Positions 53,591 through 62,194 of a stretch of DNA of 64,000 bases are shown here, piece by piece. A model generated the notes under the pieces. It saw nothing but the letters and a program-made list of their open reading frames with translations. It was not told where the DNA came from and ran no database searches. The stretch covers positions 3,814,850 to 3,878,849 of the forward strand of contig NZ_LR131273.1 in NCBI RefSeq assembly GCF_900631615.1, read 5' to 3'. Made by a program: the position numbers and the translations under genes. Source of the stretch: Tsukamurella paurometabola (GTDB lineage Bacteria; Actinomycetota; Actinomycetes; Mycobacteriales; Mycobacteriaceae). Each line of letters opens with the position of its first letter. Position 1 is the stretch's first letter.

Positions 53591-54298
53591 AATGTGGCCC
53601 CCGTCCTCCTCGTCCTGGGCGCCGGCCCCGGCCTCGGCATGTCGGTCGCCCGCGCCTTCGGGAGACGGGGTTACCGCGTGGCACTGGCGTCCCGGTCTGC
53701 GGCCCGTCACCCCGGATACGTCGGCGAACTGCGGACGCTCGGTGTCGACGCGACGGCCTTCCCGGTCGACGTGTCCGTTCCCGGTGCCGCCGCGGACCTC
53801 GTGGCGACGGTGCGGGAGCACTTCGGCCGCATCGACGCCGCCTACTACGGTGCCGCTGCTCCCGTCGCCATGGGCCCGGTCACCGAGCTCGGCCCCGACG
53901 GCGCGACCGCCGCCCTCGCCACCGTGGCCCCGGCTGTCGAATTCGCCGGCGCGGTGCTGCCGGACCTCCGCACGAACGGCGGTGCCGTCGTTTTCGCCGG
54001 CGGTCTCAGCGCCGTGGTCCCGATGCCCGACGTCGGCGGGCTCGCGCTCGTCGCCGCCGCGTATCGGGCCTACGCGCTCAATCTGCACGCCGCCCTGGCG
54101 CCGGAGGGCGTCTACGCGGGGACACTGACGGTGGGCGGCATGATCGACGGCGGTGACATCGCCGCCGCGACCCGGGCGAGCGCGCCCGAGGCGGACCTGG
54201 CGGCGATCACCCTGCGTCCCGACGACCTGGCCGAGCGGGTGTGGCGGATGGTGCAGGAACGGGACGCCGGCGAGGTGCTGGTCGATGTGATCAGCTGA
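53579..54298 (+). CDS. Atypical short-chain dehydrogenase without the YxxxK motif
   Basis: A 239-residue Rossmann-fold protein. The cofactor motif [20 protein letters not shown] and a strand ending in FPVDVS are typical of the SDR family. The NAG motif (here YGAAAP) and YxxxK pair are absent: counting from the Ser in FAGGLS, Leu and Ala occupy the Tyr and Lys places. It may thus be a binder or a reductase with other chemistry. ATG 53579 lies inside a palindrome; GTG 53594 is the alternative. Its end overlaps the convergent CPBP gene by 8 bp. Confidence 0.8.
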   Translation: MTSTNVAPVLLVLGAGPGLGMSVARAFGRRGYRVALASRSAARHPGYVGELRTLGVDATAFPVDVSVPGAAADLVATVREHFGRIDAAYYGAAAPVAMGPVTELGPDGATAALATVAPAVEFAGAVLPDLRTNGGAVVFAGGLSAVVPMPDVGGLALVAAAYRAYALNLHAALAPEGVYAGTLTVGGMIDGGDIAAATRASAPEADLAAITLRPDDLAERVWRMVQERDAGEVLVDVIS

Positions 54299-55157
54299 CC
54301 GCTGCGGCCACCGGCGTCCTCGTGGCGACTGCCCTGCCACGGCGGAGGTGATCGATGCGGTACGCCAGGATCGCGAGTGGCACGAGCGCGACGCTGGGCA
54401 CGATGAAGGCCGCGATCAGGGCCTCGGGCGGCAGGAACTCCCCGATCGTCGCCGAGAAGACCAGGTTGAAGCCGGCGTGCGCGATGGACGTCGGCCAGAT
54501 GCTGCCGGAGCCGTACCACAGTGTGCTCCACACGATCTCGAGCAGCACCGACATCACGATCCACAGCGGGATCAGCAGCAGCACATCGCGCAGGGGCGGC
54601 TCGAAGCTGAAGTATCCGACCGAGGCGAGCGGCCAGTGCCACGCGCCCCAGACCGCGCCGGTCACCGCGGAGGCCGCCGTCGGCCGCCCCCTGAGCGCGG
54701 GCAGATCGGCCACCGCGCCCCGCAGGTACGCGGTCCAGCCGAACTCCTCGCCGAAGAACACCGGCGCCAAGACGACCATGACGAGCGGGCCGAAGGCCAC
54801 GGCCTGCAGGTGTGCGGGGATCCCGTCCGCGGGCATCGTCATCACGCCGGTCACGAATCCCACCGGCAGTGCGATCGCCAGCAGCACCAGTGGGATCGCG
54901 AGGGCGGCGGCGTACCACCGCCACCGCAGCCGCAGCTGCGGCCGCAGGCCCGCCCCAGCCAGCCCCTGCCGGGTGATCCACATGCGGACGACGAAGGCCG
55001 CGATGGCGGGGAGGAACGCCGCGGTGACCAACTGGATCGCCGGATCGTCGAGCGGGTGGCCCAGCCCGTACGCGGCGAACCACAGACCCCAGGACGGCAG
55101 GAACGTGAGCGCGAGGAACCAGGCGATGCCGCGCCGGTGCACGGAGGTGTCGTTCAT
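54291..55157 (-). CDS. CPBP-family intramembrane metalloprotease
   Basis: A 288-residue membrane protein with about eight helices. CPBP motifs: FFGEEFGWTAYLRG (Glu pair and Arg), GAWHWP (His) and SIAHAGFN (His, Asn). It is longer than the CPBP protein at 4.0-4.6 kb because of extra N-terminal helices. Substrate unknown. ATG 55157 is used, with GGAGGA almost touching it, which is a poor spacing; the true start may be GTG at codon 6. It lies between prcA and the SDR gene, in a spot that differs from M. tuberculosis. Confidence 0.85.
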   Translation of the reverse strand: MNDTSVHRRGIAWFLALTFLPSWGLWFAAYGLGHPLDDPAIQLVTAAFLPAIAAFVVRMWITRQGLAGAGLRPQLRLRWRWYAAALAIPLVLLAIALPVGFVTGVMTMPADGIPAHLQAVAFGPLVMVVLAPVFFGEEFGWTAYLRGAVADLPALRGRPTAASAVTGAVWGAWHWPLASVGYFSFEPPLRDVLLLIPLWIVMSVLLEIVWSTLWYGSGSIWPTSIAHAGFNLVFSATIGEFLPPEALIAAFIVPSVALVPLAILAYRIDHLRRGRAVATRTPVAAAVS

Positions 55158-55227
55158 TCCTCCAGCACACCGGATCGACGGTCCGCGGTCACGGGCCCGG
55201 AACCCCGCTTTCGCGGTGGTGCCAGCG

Positions 55228-55944
55228 CTACCCTCGGCCCAGCAACTCCGCGACCCGGTCGTCCGAGAGCCGCTTGAACGCACGGCGGGGACGGTTGTGG
55301 TCCAGGATCGCCACCTCGAGCTCGCCCGCCTGGAAGGTCTTCGCCTCGGACGCGGCGCCCGAGCCGTTCGACGGGGCCGGCGCCCCCAGAGCCTTCACCG
55401 CGAGCGAGACGGCGGCTGCGAGATCCAGGTCGTCGGCGTAGCCCTCGGTGAGTACGGGTGTGATCGTCTCGGTCTGACCGCCCATGACCACGAACTGCTT
55501 CTCGTCGCCCACGGAGCCGTCGTACCCGACCCGGTAGAGCCGCGACCCGGTGTTCTCGGGCGTACCCACCTCGGCGACGCACAGCTCCACCTCGTAGGGC
55601 TTGGCCTGTTCGGTGAACACGGTTCCCAGCGTGGACGCGTACGCGTTGGTCAGCGACCAGCCGGTCACATCGCGGCGCGAGTACTGGTAGCCACGGGTAT
55701 CGGCGAACTGGATGCCCGCGCGGCGCAGCGACTCGAACTCGTTGTACTTGCCGACGGCGGCGAAGCCGATCCGGTCGTAGATCTCGCTCACCTTGTTCAG
55801 TGAGCTCGGATTGTCGGCGACGAAGACCACCCCGTCGGCGTACTTGAGCACCACCACGCTGCGACCTCGGGCGATGCCCTTGCGCGCCAGCTCCGAGCGG
55901 TCGCGCATGATCTGCTCGGCGGACGCGTAGTACGGGAACGTCAC
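55228..55944 (-). CDS. prcA: 20S proteasome alpha subunit PrcA
   Basis: A 238-residue alpha-type subunit that forms the outer rings and gate of the proteasome core. [27 protein letters not shown] is the conserved start, with the gating N-terminus, and [19 protein letters not shown] and [19 protein letters not shown] follow. A low-complexity Ala/Pro/Ser patch lies near 195-205. Start GTG 55944 overlaps the prcB stop (GTGA). Confidence 0.98.
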   Translation of the reverse strand: MTFPYYASAEQIMRDRSELARKGIARGRSVVVLKYADGVVFVADNPSSLNKVSEIYDRIGFAAVGKYNEFESLRRAGIQFADTRGYQYSRRDVTGWSLTNAYASTLGTVFTEQAKPYEVELCVAEVGTPENTGSRLYRVGYDGSVGDEKQFVVMGGQTETITPVLTEGYADDLDLAAAVSLAVKALGAPAPSNGSGAASEAKTFQAGELEVAILDHNRPRRAFKRLSDDRVAELLGRG

Positions 55945-56744
55945 TTCTCGCCTCCCCTCGCCGCGATGACGCGGTCCGTCGCGGCGGCGACGTCCTCCTC
56001 CGCGATCTCCACCGCACCGTCGGCGGTGACGACGATCGCCGTCGGGTACAACTTGCGCAGCACGTCCGGACCGCCGGTCGCGGTGTCGTCGTCGGCGGCG
56101 TCGAACAGGGCCTCGGCCGCGACGTCGAGCGCACCGTCGGCGTCGAGGCCGGGCCGGAAGCGCTTCTTGATCGACGACTTCGCCCAGGCCGAGCCCGAGC
56201 CGATCGAGTGGTAGCCCACCTCGTCGTGCCAGTCGCCGGTGACGTCGTACGAGACGATCCGCCCGCGGGCCTCGGACTCGTCGAAACCGACCAGCAGCGG
56301 TACGGCCGCGAGCCCCTGCAGGGCGGCACCGAAGTTGCCGCGCACCATGCCGGCCAGCCGGTTCGCCTTGCCCTCGAAGGTGAGCGGAACGCCCTCGATC
56401 TTCTCGTAGTGCTCCAGTTCCACCGTGAAGAGCTTGACGATCTGCTTCGCGATCCCCGCAGTACCGGCGATGCCCACCGCGGTGAACTCGTCGGTGACGA
56501 AGGTCTTGATGATGTCGCGCTGCGCGATGAGGTTGCCCATCGTGGCCCGGCGGTCACCCGCGAGCAGCACGCCCCCGTCGAACGCGACAGCCACGATCGT
56601 CGTCCCGTGGGGGACGTCCGGCCCACCGTCCGATCCGCTGCGCCGACCGGGCAGCGCCTCGGGCGCCACCGCGGCCAGATGCTCGACGAACGACGATCCG
56701 CCGCGCATGACCTGCATCGATTCGCCGCGCCGCGACGGGGTCAC
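55941..56744 (-). CDS. prcB: 20S proteasome beta subunit PrcB
   Basis: A 267-residue precursor of the proteolytic subunit. The mature N-terminal nucleophile is Thr48 in [13 protein letters not shown], cleaved after Gly47; catalytic neighbours are seen in [18 protein letters not shown] and [16 protein letters not shown]. The propeptide of 47 residues is within the usual range. Start GTG 56744 overlaps the pup stop (GTGA); ATG codons at residues 10 and 13 are alternatives, but the overlap pattern of this operon favours GTG. Confidence 0.98.
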   Translation of the reverse strand: MTPSRRGESMQVMRGGSSFVEHLAAVAPEALPGRRSGSDGGPDVPHGTTIVAVAFDGGVLLAGDRRATMGNLIAQRDIIKTFVTDEFTAVGIAGTAGIAKQIVKLFTVELEHYEKIEGVPLTFEGKANRLAGMVRGNFGAALQGLAAVPLLVGFDESEARGRIVSYDVTGDWHDEVGYHSIGSGSAWAKSSIKKRFRPGLDADGALDVAAEALFDAADDDTATGGPDVLRKLYPTAIVVTADGAVEIAEEDVAAATDRVIAARGGEK

Positions 56745-56935
56745 TGGCCGCCCTTCTGCACGTACGCGCGCACGAAGTCCTCGGCGTTCTCCTCGAGCAC
56801 GTCGTCGATCTCGTCGAGCAGATCGTCCGTCTCGTCGGTCAGCTTCTCGATGCGCTCCTGGCCGGCACCCGACGGGCCGCCCGCAGGATCCTCGTCGTCC
56901 CCGCCGCCGCCACGCTTGACCTGCTCCTGCGCCAT
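56741..56935 (-). CDS. pup: Prokaryotic ubiquitin-like protein Pup
   Basis: A 64-residue, acidic, mostly disordered protein ending in GGQ; Dop deamidates the last Gln to Glu before ligation by PafA. The central helix-forming segment [35 protein letters not shown] is the part that binds Mpa coiled coils. AAGGAGG is seven bases before ATG 56935. First gene of pup-prcB-prcA, with a TAGTGT hexamer at 56991-56986 as a possible -10. Confidence 0.99.
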   Translation of the reverse strand: MAQEQVKRGGGGDDEDPAGGPSGAGQERIEKLTDETDDLLDEIDDVLEENAEDFVRAYVQKGGQ

Positions 56936-57009
56936 CTCGCTGCCTCCTTAGCGACCGAATCCGGGCCGCTCGACCCGATGTACCAACACTACCGGCCTAC
57001 ACTGCTGCC

Positions 57010-57395
57010 GTGGATCCGTACACGCCGCCCAGCATGCCCGATCCGGTGCTCGTGAGCATCGGTGACATCCACTGCACCCGAACCGAGGTGATCACGCCGG
57101 TGGGCACGTTCCCGATCGCGGGTGCGCAGTGGACGTCGCGGACCACAGCGTGACCACCCGTGCGATCCCCACCTGGGCGATCGTGCTCGCCATCGTCGGC
57201 GCCTTCGTCGTGTGCCTGTTCTCGCTGTTCTTCCTGCTGGCGAAAGAGGACCGCACCCAAGGGTTCGTGCAGGTCAGTGTCATCGGCCCGGAGGGGCGTT
57301 CGTACACCACCAGCGTCCCGGTGTACTCGCCGTTCGCCGTCAAGGACATCTACGACCGCGTGAACTACGCGCGGAACCTCGCGATCGGTATGTAG
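57010..57395 (+). pseudogene. Frameshifted gene for a small conserved actinobacterial membrane protein
   Basis: Two overlapping frames together look like one protein of about 128 residues. The first (GTG 57010 to TGA 57151-57153, 47 residues) has VLVSIGDIHCTRTEVITPVG then GTFPIAGAQW; the second (57129-57395) has VADHSVTTRAIPTWAIV, a membrane helix, LLAKEDRTQGFVQVSV and a VNYARNLA ending. I recall this combination as one continuous actinobacterial family. A missing base near 57131 (joining GAQW to VADHS) explains the break; there is no obvious slippery heptamer. A TACACT box at 56998-57003 lies six bases before the GTG. Either a real mutation or a sequencing error. Confidence 0.7.
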
Positions 57396-57404
57396 CCCGA
57401 CGGT

Positions 57405-57488
57405 CCGCCGCTCTCCCGCGGGAGTTGTTCCCCGGGTAGTGGGTTGCAACCCGCTGATCGGCGAGAAACACCCGCGGGAGAGCGGCGG
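57405..57488. repeat. 84-nt nested inverted repeat, possible bidirectional terminator
   Basis: An 18-base arm (57405-57422, CCGCCGCTCTCCCGCGGG) is exactly complementary to 57471-57488. The 48-nt interior contains a second perfect palindrome, GGGTTGCAACCC, extendable with AGT/GCT. It fills the gap between the convergent frameshifted gene and the Ddn-type gene. It may stop transcription both ways, but its size and inner hairpin exceed a normal terminator. Confidence 0.8.
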
Positions 57489-57510
57489 GACGGCAGAACG
57501 GCGCGCCGAC

Positions 57511-57969
57511 TCAGGCTGGACGGAGCCGGACGACCGGGATCGGGCGCGACGTCTTGCGCTGGTACGCGGAGTAGCGACCGCCGTTGTTCGCATCGGCGAG
57601 ATCCCAGAGCCGCCGATAGTCGGCATCGCCGGGTTTCAGTGCCTCCACGGTGGCCGGGAACCGCTCGGTCCCGACCTGCACGTCGACGGTGCCGGAGGCG
57701 ACCATGTTGTGGAACCACGCCGGATTCCGCGGCGCGCCACCCTTCGAGGCGACGACGACGTAGTCGTCACCGTCGCGCACATAGGTCAGGACGGTGGTAC
57801 GGGGCGCCCCCGACTTCGCGCCGACGGTCCGCACGATCAGGCTGGGAACGCCGAAGAGCAGTTTGTGACCGATGCGGCCGCCCGACCGCACGTACAGCTC
57901 ACCGTGCGCCTTGAGCACCTCGGGGAACGCCTTCGCGTAGAGCCTGCCCACCTCGCGACCGATGTCCAT
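57511..57969 (-). CDS. Deazaflavin (F420)-dependent nitroreductase family protein (Ddn-like)
   Basis: A 152-residue split-barrel protein. Features of the DDN family: VRTVGAKSGAPRTTVLTYVRDGDDYVVVASKGGAPRNPAWFHNM, VDVQVGTERFPATVEAL and a Tyr-containing C-terminus. Ddn of M. tuberculosis reduces menaquinone with F420H2 and activates nitroimidazole drugs; this homologue could have a related quinone or pigment substrate. ATG 57969 is four bases after the dop stop, so it is cotranscribed with dop, a combination I do not recall from M. tuberculosis. Confidence 0.9.
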   Translation of the reverse strand: MDIGREVGRLYAKAFPEVLKAHGELYVRSGGRIGHKLLFGVPSLIVRTVGAKSGAPRTTVLTYVRDGDDYVVVASKGGAPRNPAWFHNMVASGTVDVQVGTERFPATVEALKPGDADYRRLWDLADANNGGRYSAYQRKTSRPIPVVRLRPA

Positions 57970-57973
57970 GTCC

Positions 57974-59464
57974 CTAGCCTCGCAGAGAATCGACGAGCTC
58001 GCGCGCGGAAGCGGCGTCGTCGAGCAGCCGGCCGACGTGCTCCTTCGTGCCCCGGAGCGGCTCCAGGGTGGGGATGCGCACCAGCGACTCGGCCCCGACA
58101 TCGAAGATCACCGAATCCCAGCTCGCGGCGGCGATGTCGGTTCCGAACCGGCGCATGCACTCGCCGCGGAAGTACGCCCGGGTCGACTCGGGCGGGGTGG
58201 TCACGGCGTCCATCACCTGCTGCTCGGTGACCAGCCGCTTCATGGAACCGCGCGCCACCAGCCGGTTGTAGAGCCCCTTGTCGAGCCGCACGTCGGAGTA
58301 CTGCAGGTCCACGAGCTGCAGCTTCGACGCCGCCCAGCCCAGGCCCTCCCGCTGCCGGATCCCCTCGAGCAGGCGCAGCTTCGCCGGCCAGTCGAGCTCG
58401 TCCGCGAGCCGCAGCGGATCGTCGGCGAGGGTGTCGAGGACACGCACCCAGGTGGCGTGCACATCGAGCGCGCGGGCGTCGTCTGAGCCCTCGAGGAACG
58501 TGCCGACGCGGTCGGCGTACACGCGCTGGATGTCCAGCGCCGTCATCGTGCGGCCGTCGGCGAGCTCGAGCGGAGCGGTCAGCGAGAGGTCGCGCGAGAC
58601 CTGGTGCACCGCGGTCACCGGCGCGGCGAGCTGCAGGTCCGACAGGTCGACGCCCGCCTCGATGAGGTCCAGGACCAGGGCCGACGTGCCCACTTTGAGG
58701 TAGGTGGCGGTCTCGGCGAGGTTGGCGTCGCCGATGATCACGTGCAGTCGCCGGTACTTGTCGGGATCCGCGTGGGGCTCGTCGCGGGTGTTGATGATGC
58801 CGCGCTTGAGGGTGGTCTCGAGGCCCACCTCCACCTCGATGTAGTCGGCGCGCTGCGAGAGCTGGAACCCGGGCTCGTCGCCGCTGGCGCCGATGCCCAC
58901 CCGCCCGCTGCCGCAGAACACCTGCCGGGTGACGAAGAACGGCGTCAGCCCGGTGACGATCGACGCGAACGGAGTCTCGCGGCTGCACAGGTAGTTCTCG
59001 TGCGTCCCGTACGAGGCGCCCTTGCCGTCGATGTTGTTCTTGTACAGCTGCAGCGCGGGGGCACCGGGCACCGTCGAGGCGTAGCGGGCCGCGGCGTCCA
59101 TGACCCGCTCCCCCGCCTTGTCCCAGATCACCGCGTCGAGCGGGTCGGTGACCTCGGGGGCCGAGTACTCCGGGTGTGCGTGGTCGACGTACAACCGCGC
59201 CCCGTTGGTCAGGATCATGTTCGCGGCGCCGATCTCGTCGGCGTCGATGATCGGCGCCGGCCCGCCGCGCCCGAGGTCGAAGCCGCGGGCGTCCCGCAGC
59301 GGCGATTCGAGGTCGTAGTCCCACCGCGTGCGCTTCGCGCGGGGAACAGCGGCCGCAGCCGCGTACGCCAGCACCGCCTGCGTCGAGGTGAGGATCGGAT
59401 TCGCCGTCGGGTCCTTCGGCGCGGAGATCCCGTATTCCACCTCGGTACCGATGATGCGCTGCAT
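57974..59464 (-). CDS. dop: Pup deamidase/depupylase Dop
   Basis: A 496-residue glutamine-synthetase-fold enzyme related to PafA. It deamidates the C-terminal Gln of Pup and removes Pup from proteins. The start [16 protein letters not shown], the Dop loop region (about 38-75, longer than in PafA), [54 protein letters not shown] and the C-terminal [19 protein letters not shown] all match Dop. In M. tuberculosis dop is near mpa on one side and pup on the other; here an FHA-ABC gene lies between mpa and dop. Confidence 0.98.
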   Translation of the reverse strand: MQRIIGTEVEYGISAPKDPTANPILTSTQAVLAYAAAAAVPRAKRTRWDYDLESPLRDARGFDLGRGGPAPIIDADEIGAANMILTNGARLYVDHAHPEYSAPEVTDPLDAVIWDKAGERVMDAAARYASTVPGAPALQLYKNNIDGKGASYGTHENYLCSRETPFASIVTGLTPFFVTRQVFCGSGRVGIGASGDEPGFQLSQRADYIEVEVGLETTLKRGIINTRDEPHADPDKYRRLHVIIGDANLAETATYLKVGTSALVLDLIEAGVDLSDLQLAAPVTAVHQVSRDLSLTAPLELADGRTMTALDIQRVYADRVGTFLEGSDDARALDVHATWVRVLDTLADDPLRLADELDWPAKLRLLEGIRQREGLGWAASKLQLVDLQYSDVRLDKGLYNRLVARGSMKRLVTEQQVMDAVTTPPESTRAYFRGECMRRFGTDIAAASWDSVIFDVGAESLVRIPTLEPLRGTKEHVGRLLDDAASARELVDSLRG

Positions 59465-59527
59465 GCCGCCCAGCCTATCGCTGGGACGTCCGCATCCTGC
59501 GGCAGGTCCGGGCCCGGCCGCCGAGCG

Positions 59528-62125
59528 CTATCGCGAGGACCGCGAGATCCGGAACCAGGTCGCGAACCACAGCACCACGGCCGTACCCACGAGGACGCCG
59601 ATCGCGATGCCCCACTGCGCCGGCGTCGAGTCCCAAAGCGGGTCGATCGCCTGCATGGTCGGACGGCCGGAGACCGCGTCGACCTGCTTCTGCAGCTCCA
59701 CGGTGGACGCACTCGCCGCGAAGCCCCAGCGCGACGGAAACAGCCACGAGATCTGCTCCAGTCCGACGCGCTCGTGCAGCGCGAACAGGCCGCCGCTCAT
59801 CACCAGCTGCACCATCACGACGACCACCAGCATGGGCATCACCTGTTCGCTGGACTTCGCCAACGCGGAGATCAGCAGGCCCACCAGTGTGGACACGCAC
59901 GCGAGGATGGCGATGTCGATGATCAACTCGACCGGCGCACTGGCCAGCACCGATCCCTGCGCAGTGGACTGCTTCACGCCGACGATCACGATCGCCATCA
60001 TCATGATCGCCTGGATCGTCGCCGCGACGAAGTACACGAGCGTCTTCGCCGCGAGGTACGCACCCGGGCCGAGGCCCACGGCCCGTTCGCGCTGGTAGAT
60101 CGCGCGTTCTCCCACGAGGTCGCGCGACGTCAGCGCCGCACCCATGAAGCACGCCCCGACCACCAGCAGGACGAGGATCATCTTCGCGCCGCTGTACCCG
60201 TCGGGGAGCGAGTACGGGGAGGCGAGGCCGTCGTCGGCGGGCGTGAGTAACGTGATTCCACCGAGCACCAGCGGCAGCAGCAGGAGGAAGACCAGGTAAC
60301 CCCGGTCCGCGAGGATCAACCGCAGCTGCCGTCGCGCGACGACCGAGAGCTGTTTGCGGACCGAGGCCTTCGGGGCCTTGGCCGGGTTCGGGGGTGCGCC
60401 GGTCGGGGCGGGCGGCGGCGGGGCCGGATTCGCCGAGCGGTAGCGCTGCCACGCGACGTCGGGCTGCTTGGCGGTGAAGTCGAAGATCTCCGCCCAGTCT
60501 CCGGTGCCCATCGCTGCCTGCACGCCCTTCGGCGAGCCGCAGTACGCCGTCTTGCCGCCGGGCGCGAGCAACAGCACCTGGTCGCACATGTCGATGTGGG
60601 TCAGCGAGTGGGTCACGACGATGACCACGCGGCCCGCGTCGGCGAGGCGGCGCAGCGTCTGCATCACCTGCCGGTCGAGCGCCGGGTCCAGGCCCGACGT
60701 GGGTTCGTCGAGGATCAGCAGCGACGGTCCGGTGAGCAGCTCCATCGCGACGGACGCGCGCTTGCGCTGGCCGCCCGAGAGCTTGTCCACGCGGGTCTGC
60801 TTGTGCTCGGTGAGCTGCAGTTCCGCGAGGACGCCGTCGATCACCTGGTCGCGGTCCGCCTTGGACATGTCGGGTGGCAGGCGCAGCTCGGCCGCGAACC
60901 GGAGCGCCTGCTGCAGGGTGAGCTGGCGGTGCAGCACGTCGTCCTGCGGGACCATGCCGATGCGGGAGCGCAGCGCATCGAAGTCGCGGTGCACGTCGCG
61001 GCCCTCGAACTCGACGCGCCCCGCCGTGGGCGTCACCGCGCCGGAGACCACCCGCGACACCGTCGACTTCCCCGCGCCGGACGGCCCGATCACGGCCGTC
61101 AGCGTTCCGGGCGCCGCGCGGAAGTCGACGCCGTGGAGCAGCGTCTTGTTGCCGTCGACGGTGAGCGTGATGCCCTGGACGGCGAGACCCGCGCCCGCGA
61201 ACTCCTGCGCCTTCGGCCGCTCGAGCCGGCCCTGTTCGACGATGAGGTCGGAGTTGCCGACGGTGACCAGGTCGCCGTCGCGCAGCGACGTGGGGCCGGC
61301 GATGCGGCGGCCGTTGACCTGCGTGCCGTTCGCGGAACCGAGATCCTCGATGACGAGCCCCTGCGGGCCCGTGAGGAGGCGCGCGTGGCGGCGCGAGACC
61401 AGCATGTCGCCGATCGCGATGTCGTTCTCGGGGGTGCGGCCGATGGTCATCTGGCCGGTTCCCACCGGCAGTGAGGGCATCTTCGCCACCTGGTACAACC
61501 CCGTGTTGCCCGCCATGGCGCGCAGGTGCGGCGCCACGTCCCCCGTCGGCCTGGGCGGGACGCCGGACGACTGGACGGGCGCGGATGGCGCCGCCTCCTG
61601 ACGCGGCGGCAGGGGCATGGGGCGGGACGGCGGCGCCGGGGTGGCTCGCGGAGTGCCCGCCGGCGGAGCGGGCGGCCCGCCGGCGCCCGGGGCGGGCGCG
61701 GGATGCGGCCGGGGCACCGGGTTCGACGGTGCGCGCCGTGCCGCGGGTATCTGCTGGACCGGCTGCTGCGGTGTCGCGGGCGGCGGCGTGCGCTGCGGCG
61801 GTGGCGGCGGGGTGTTCGACCGGGGCGCGGCCGAGAAGGTCACGGGGGCACCGCTGCGCGGATCGCCGAACATCAGCTGCTGGGTTCCGTTGAGCGCGAT
61901 CGTGGGCCGCCGGACACCGCCCGTGAACACCCCGTTGGTGCTGCGGTCCGTGAGCACCCATCCCGTCGGTCCCGCGGACGCCACGGCGTGCGTCCGCGAG
62001 ACCAACGGGTGGTTGATCGTCACGTCGGATTCGAGCGTGCGCCCGAAGGTCACCGTCTTACCGGGGGCGAAGGTCAGCGTCTGCCCGTCCACAGTGACGG
62101 TGAGAACCGCGGTATCCGTACTCAT
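59528..62125 (-). CDS. FHA-domain ABC transporter (Rv1747-like)
   Basis: An 865-residue protein. Two FHA domains (about 20-95 with VTFGRTLESDVTINHPLVSRTHA and 225-295 with MTIGRTPENDIAIGDMLVSRRHARL) flank a Pro-rich linker; an ABC ATPase follows (about 320-540; Walker A GPSGAGKST, signature LSGGQRKRASVAMELL, LLILDEPTSGLDP), then an ABC-2 permease with six helices. FHA domains bind phosphothreonine, so activity is likely controlled by Ser/Thr kinases as for Rv1747. ATG 62125 is preferred to the adjacent GTG 62128; no ribosome site is seen. It lies between mpa and dop. Confidence 0.93.
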   Translation of the reverse strand: MSTDTAVLTVTVDGQTLTFAPGKTVTFGRTLESDVTINHPLVSRTHAVASAGPTGWVLTDRSTNGVFTGGVRRPTIALNGTQQLMFGDPRSGAPVTFSAAPRSNTPPPPPQRTPPPATPQQPVQQIPAARRAPSNPVPRPHPAPAPGAGGPPAPPAGTPRATPAPPSRPMPLPPRQEAAPSAPVQSSGVPPRPTGDVAPHLRAMAGNTGLYQVAKMPSLPVGTGQMTIGRTPENDIAIGDMLVSRRHARLLTGPQGLVIEDLGSANGTQVNGRRIAGPTSLRDGDLVTVGNSDLIVEQGRLERPKAQEFAGAGLAVQGITLTVDGNKTLLHGVDFRAAPGTLTAVIGPSGAGKSTVSRVVSGAVTPTAGRVEFEGRDVHRDFDALRSRIGMVPQDDVLHRQLTLQQALRFAAELRLPPDMSKADRDQVIDGVLAELQLTEHKQTRVDKLSGGQRKRASVAMELLTGPSLLILDEPTSGLDPALDRQVMQTLRRLADAGRVVIVVTHSLTHIDMCDQVLLLAPGGKTAYCGSPKGVQAAMGTGDWAEIFDFTAKQPDVAWQRYRSANPAPPPPAPTGAPPNPAKAPKASVRKQLSVVARRQLRLILADRGYLVFLLLLPLVLGGITLLTPADDGLASPYSLPDGYSGAKMILVLLVVGACFMGAALTSRDLVGERAIYQRERAVGLGPGAYLAAKTLVYFVAATIQAIMMMAIVIVGVKQSTAQGSVLASAPVELIIDIAILACVSTLVGLLISALAKSSEQVMPMLVVVVMVQLVMSGGLFALHERVGLEQISWLFPSRWGFAASASTVELQKQVDAVSGRPTMQAIDPLWDSTPAQWGIAIGVLVGTAVVLWFATWFRISRSSR

Positions 62126-62133
62126 CACGGAGC

Positions 62134-62139
62134 ATTCTA
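62134..62139 (-). promoter_or_regulatory. Possible -10 element of the FHA-ABC gene
   Basis: TAGAAT on the minus strand ends eight bases before the ATG at 62125. With no ribosome site, this suggests a leaderless mRNA. No good -35 is visible 16-18 bp upstream, so confidence is low. Confidence 0.35.
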
Positions 62140-62194
62140 TTCAGACGCCGCTTGCCCTGGGCTTATGCCGCGCTTGTTGTGCGAGCCCGGTGGG

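Noticed and set aside
57129..57395. 57129-57395 as a complete independent 88-residue gene
   Set aside because: It lacks a ribosome site and the family's N-terminal half, which is found just upstream in another frame; a frameshifted gene explains both.
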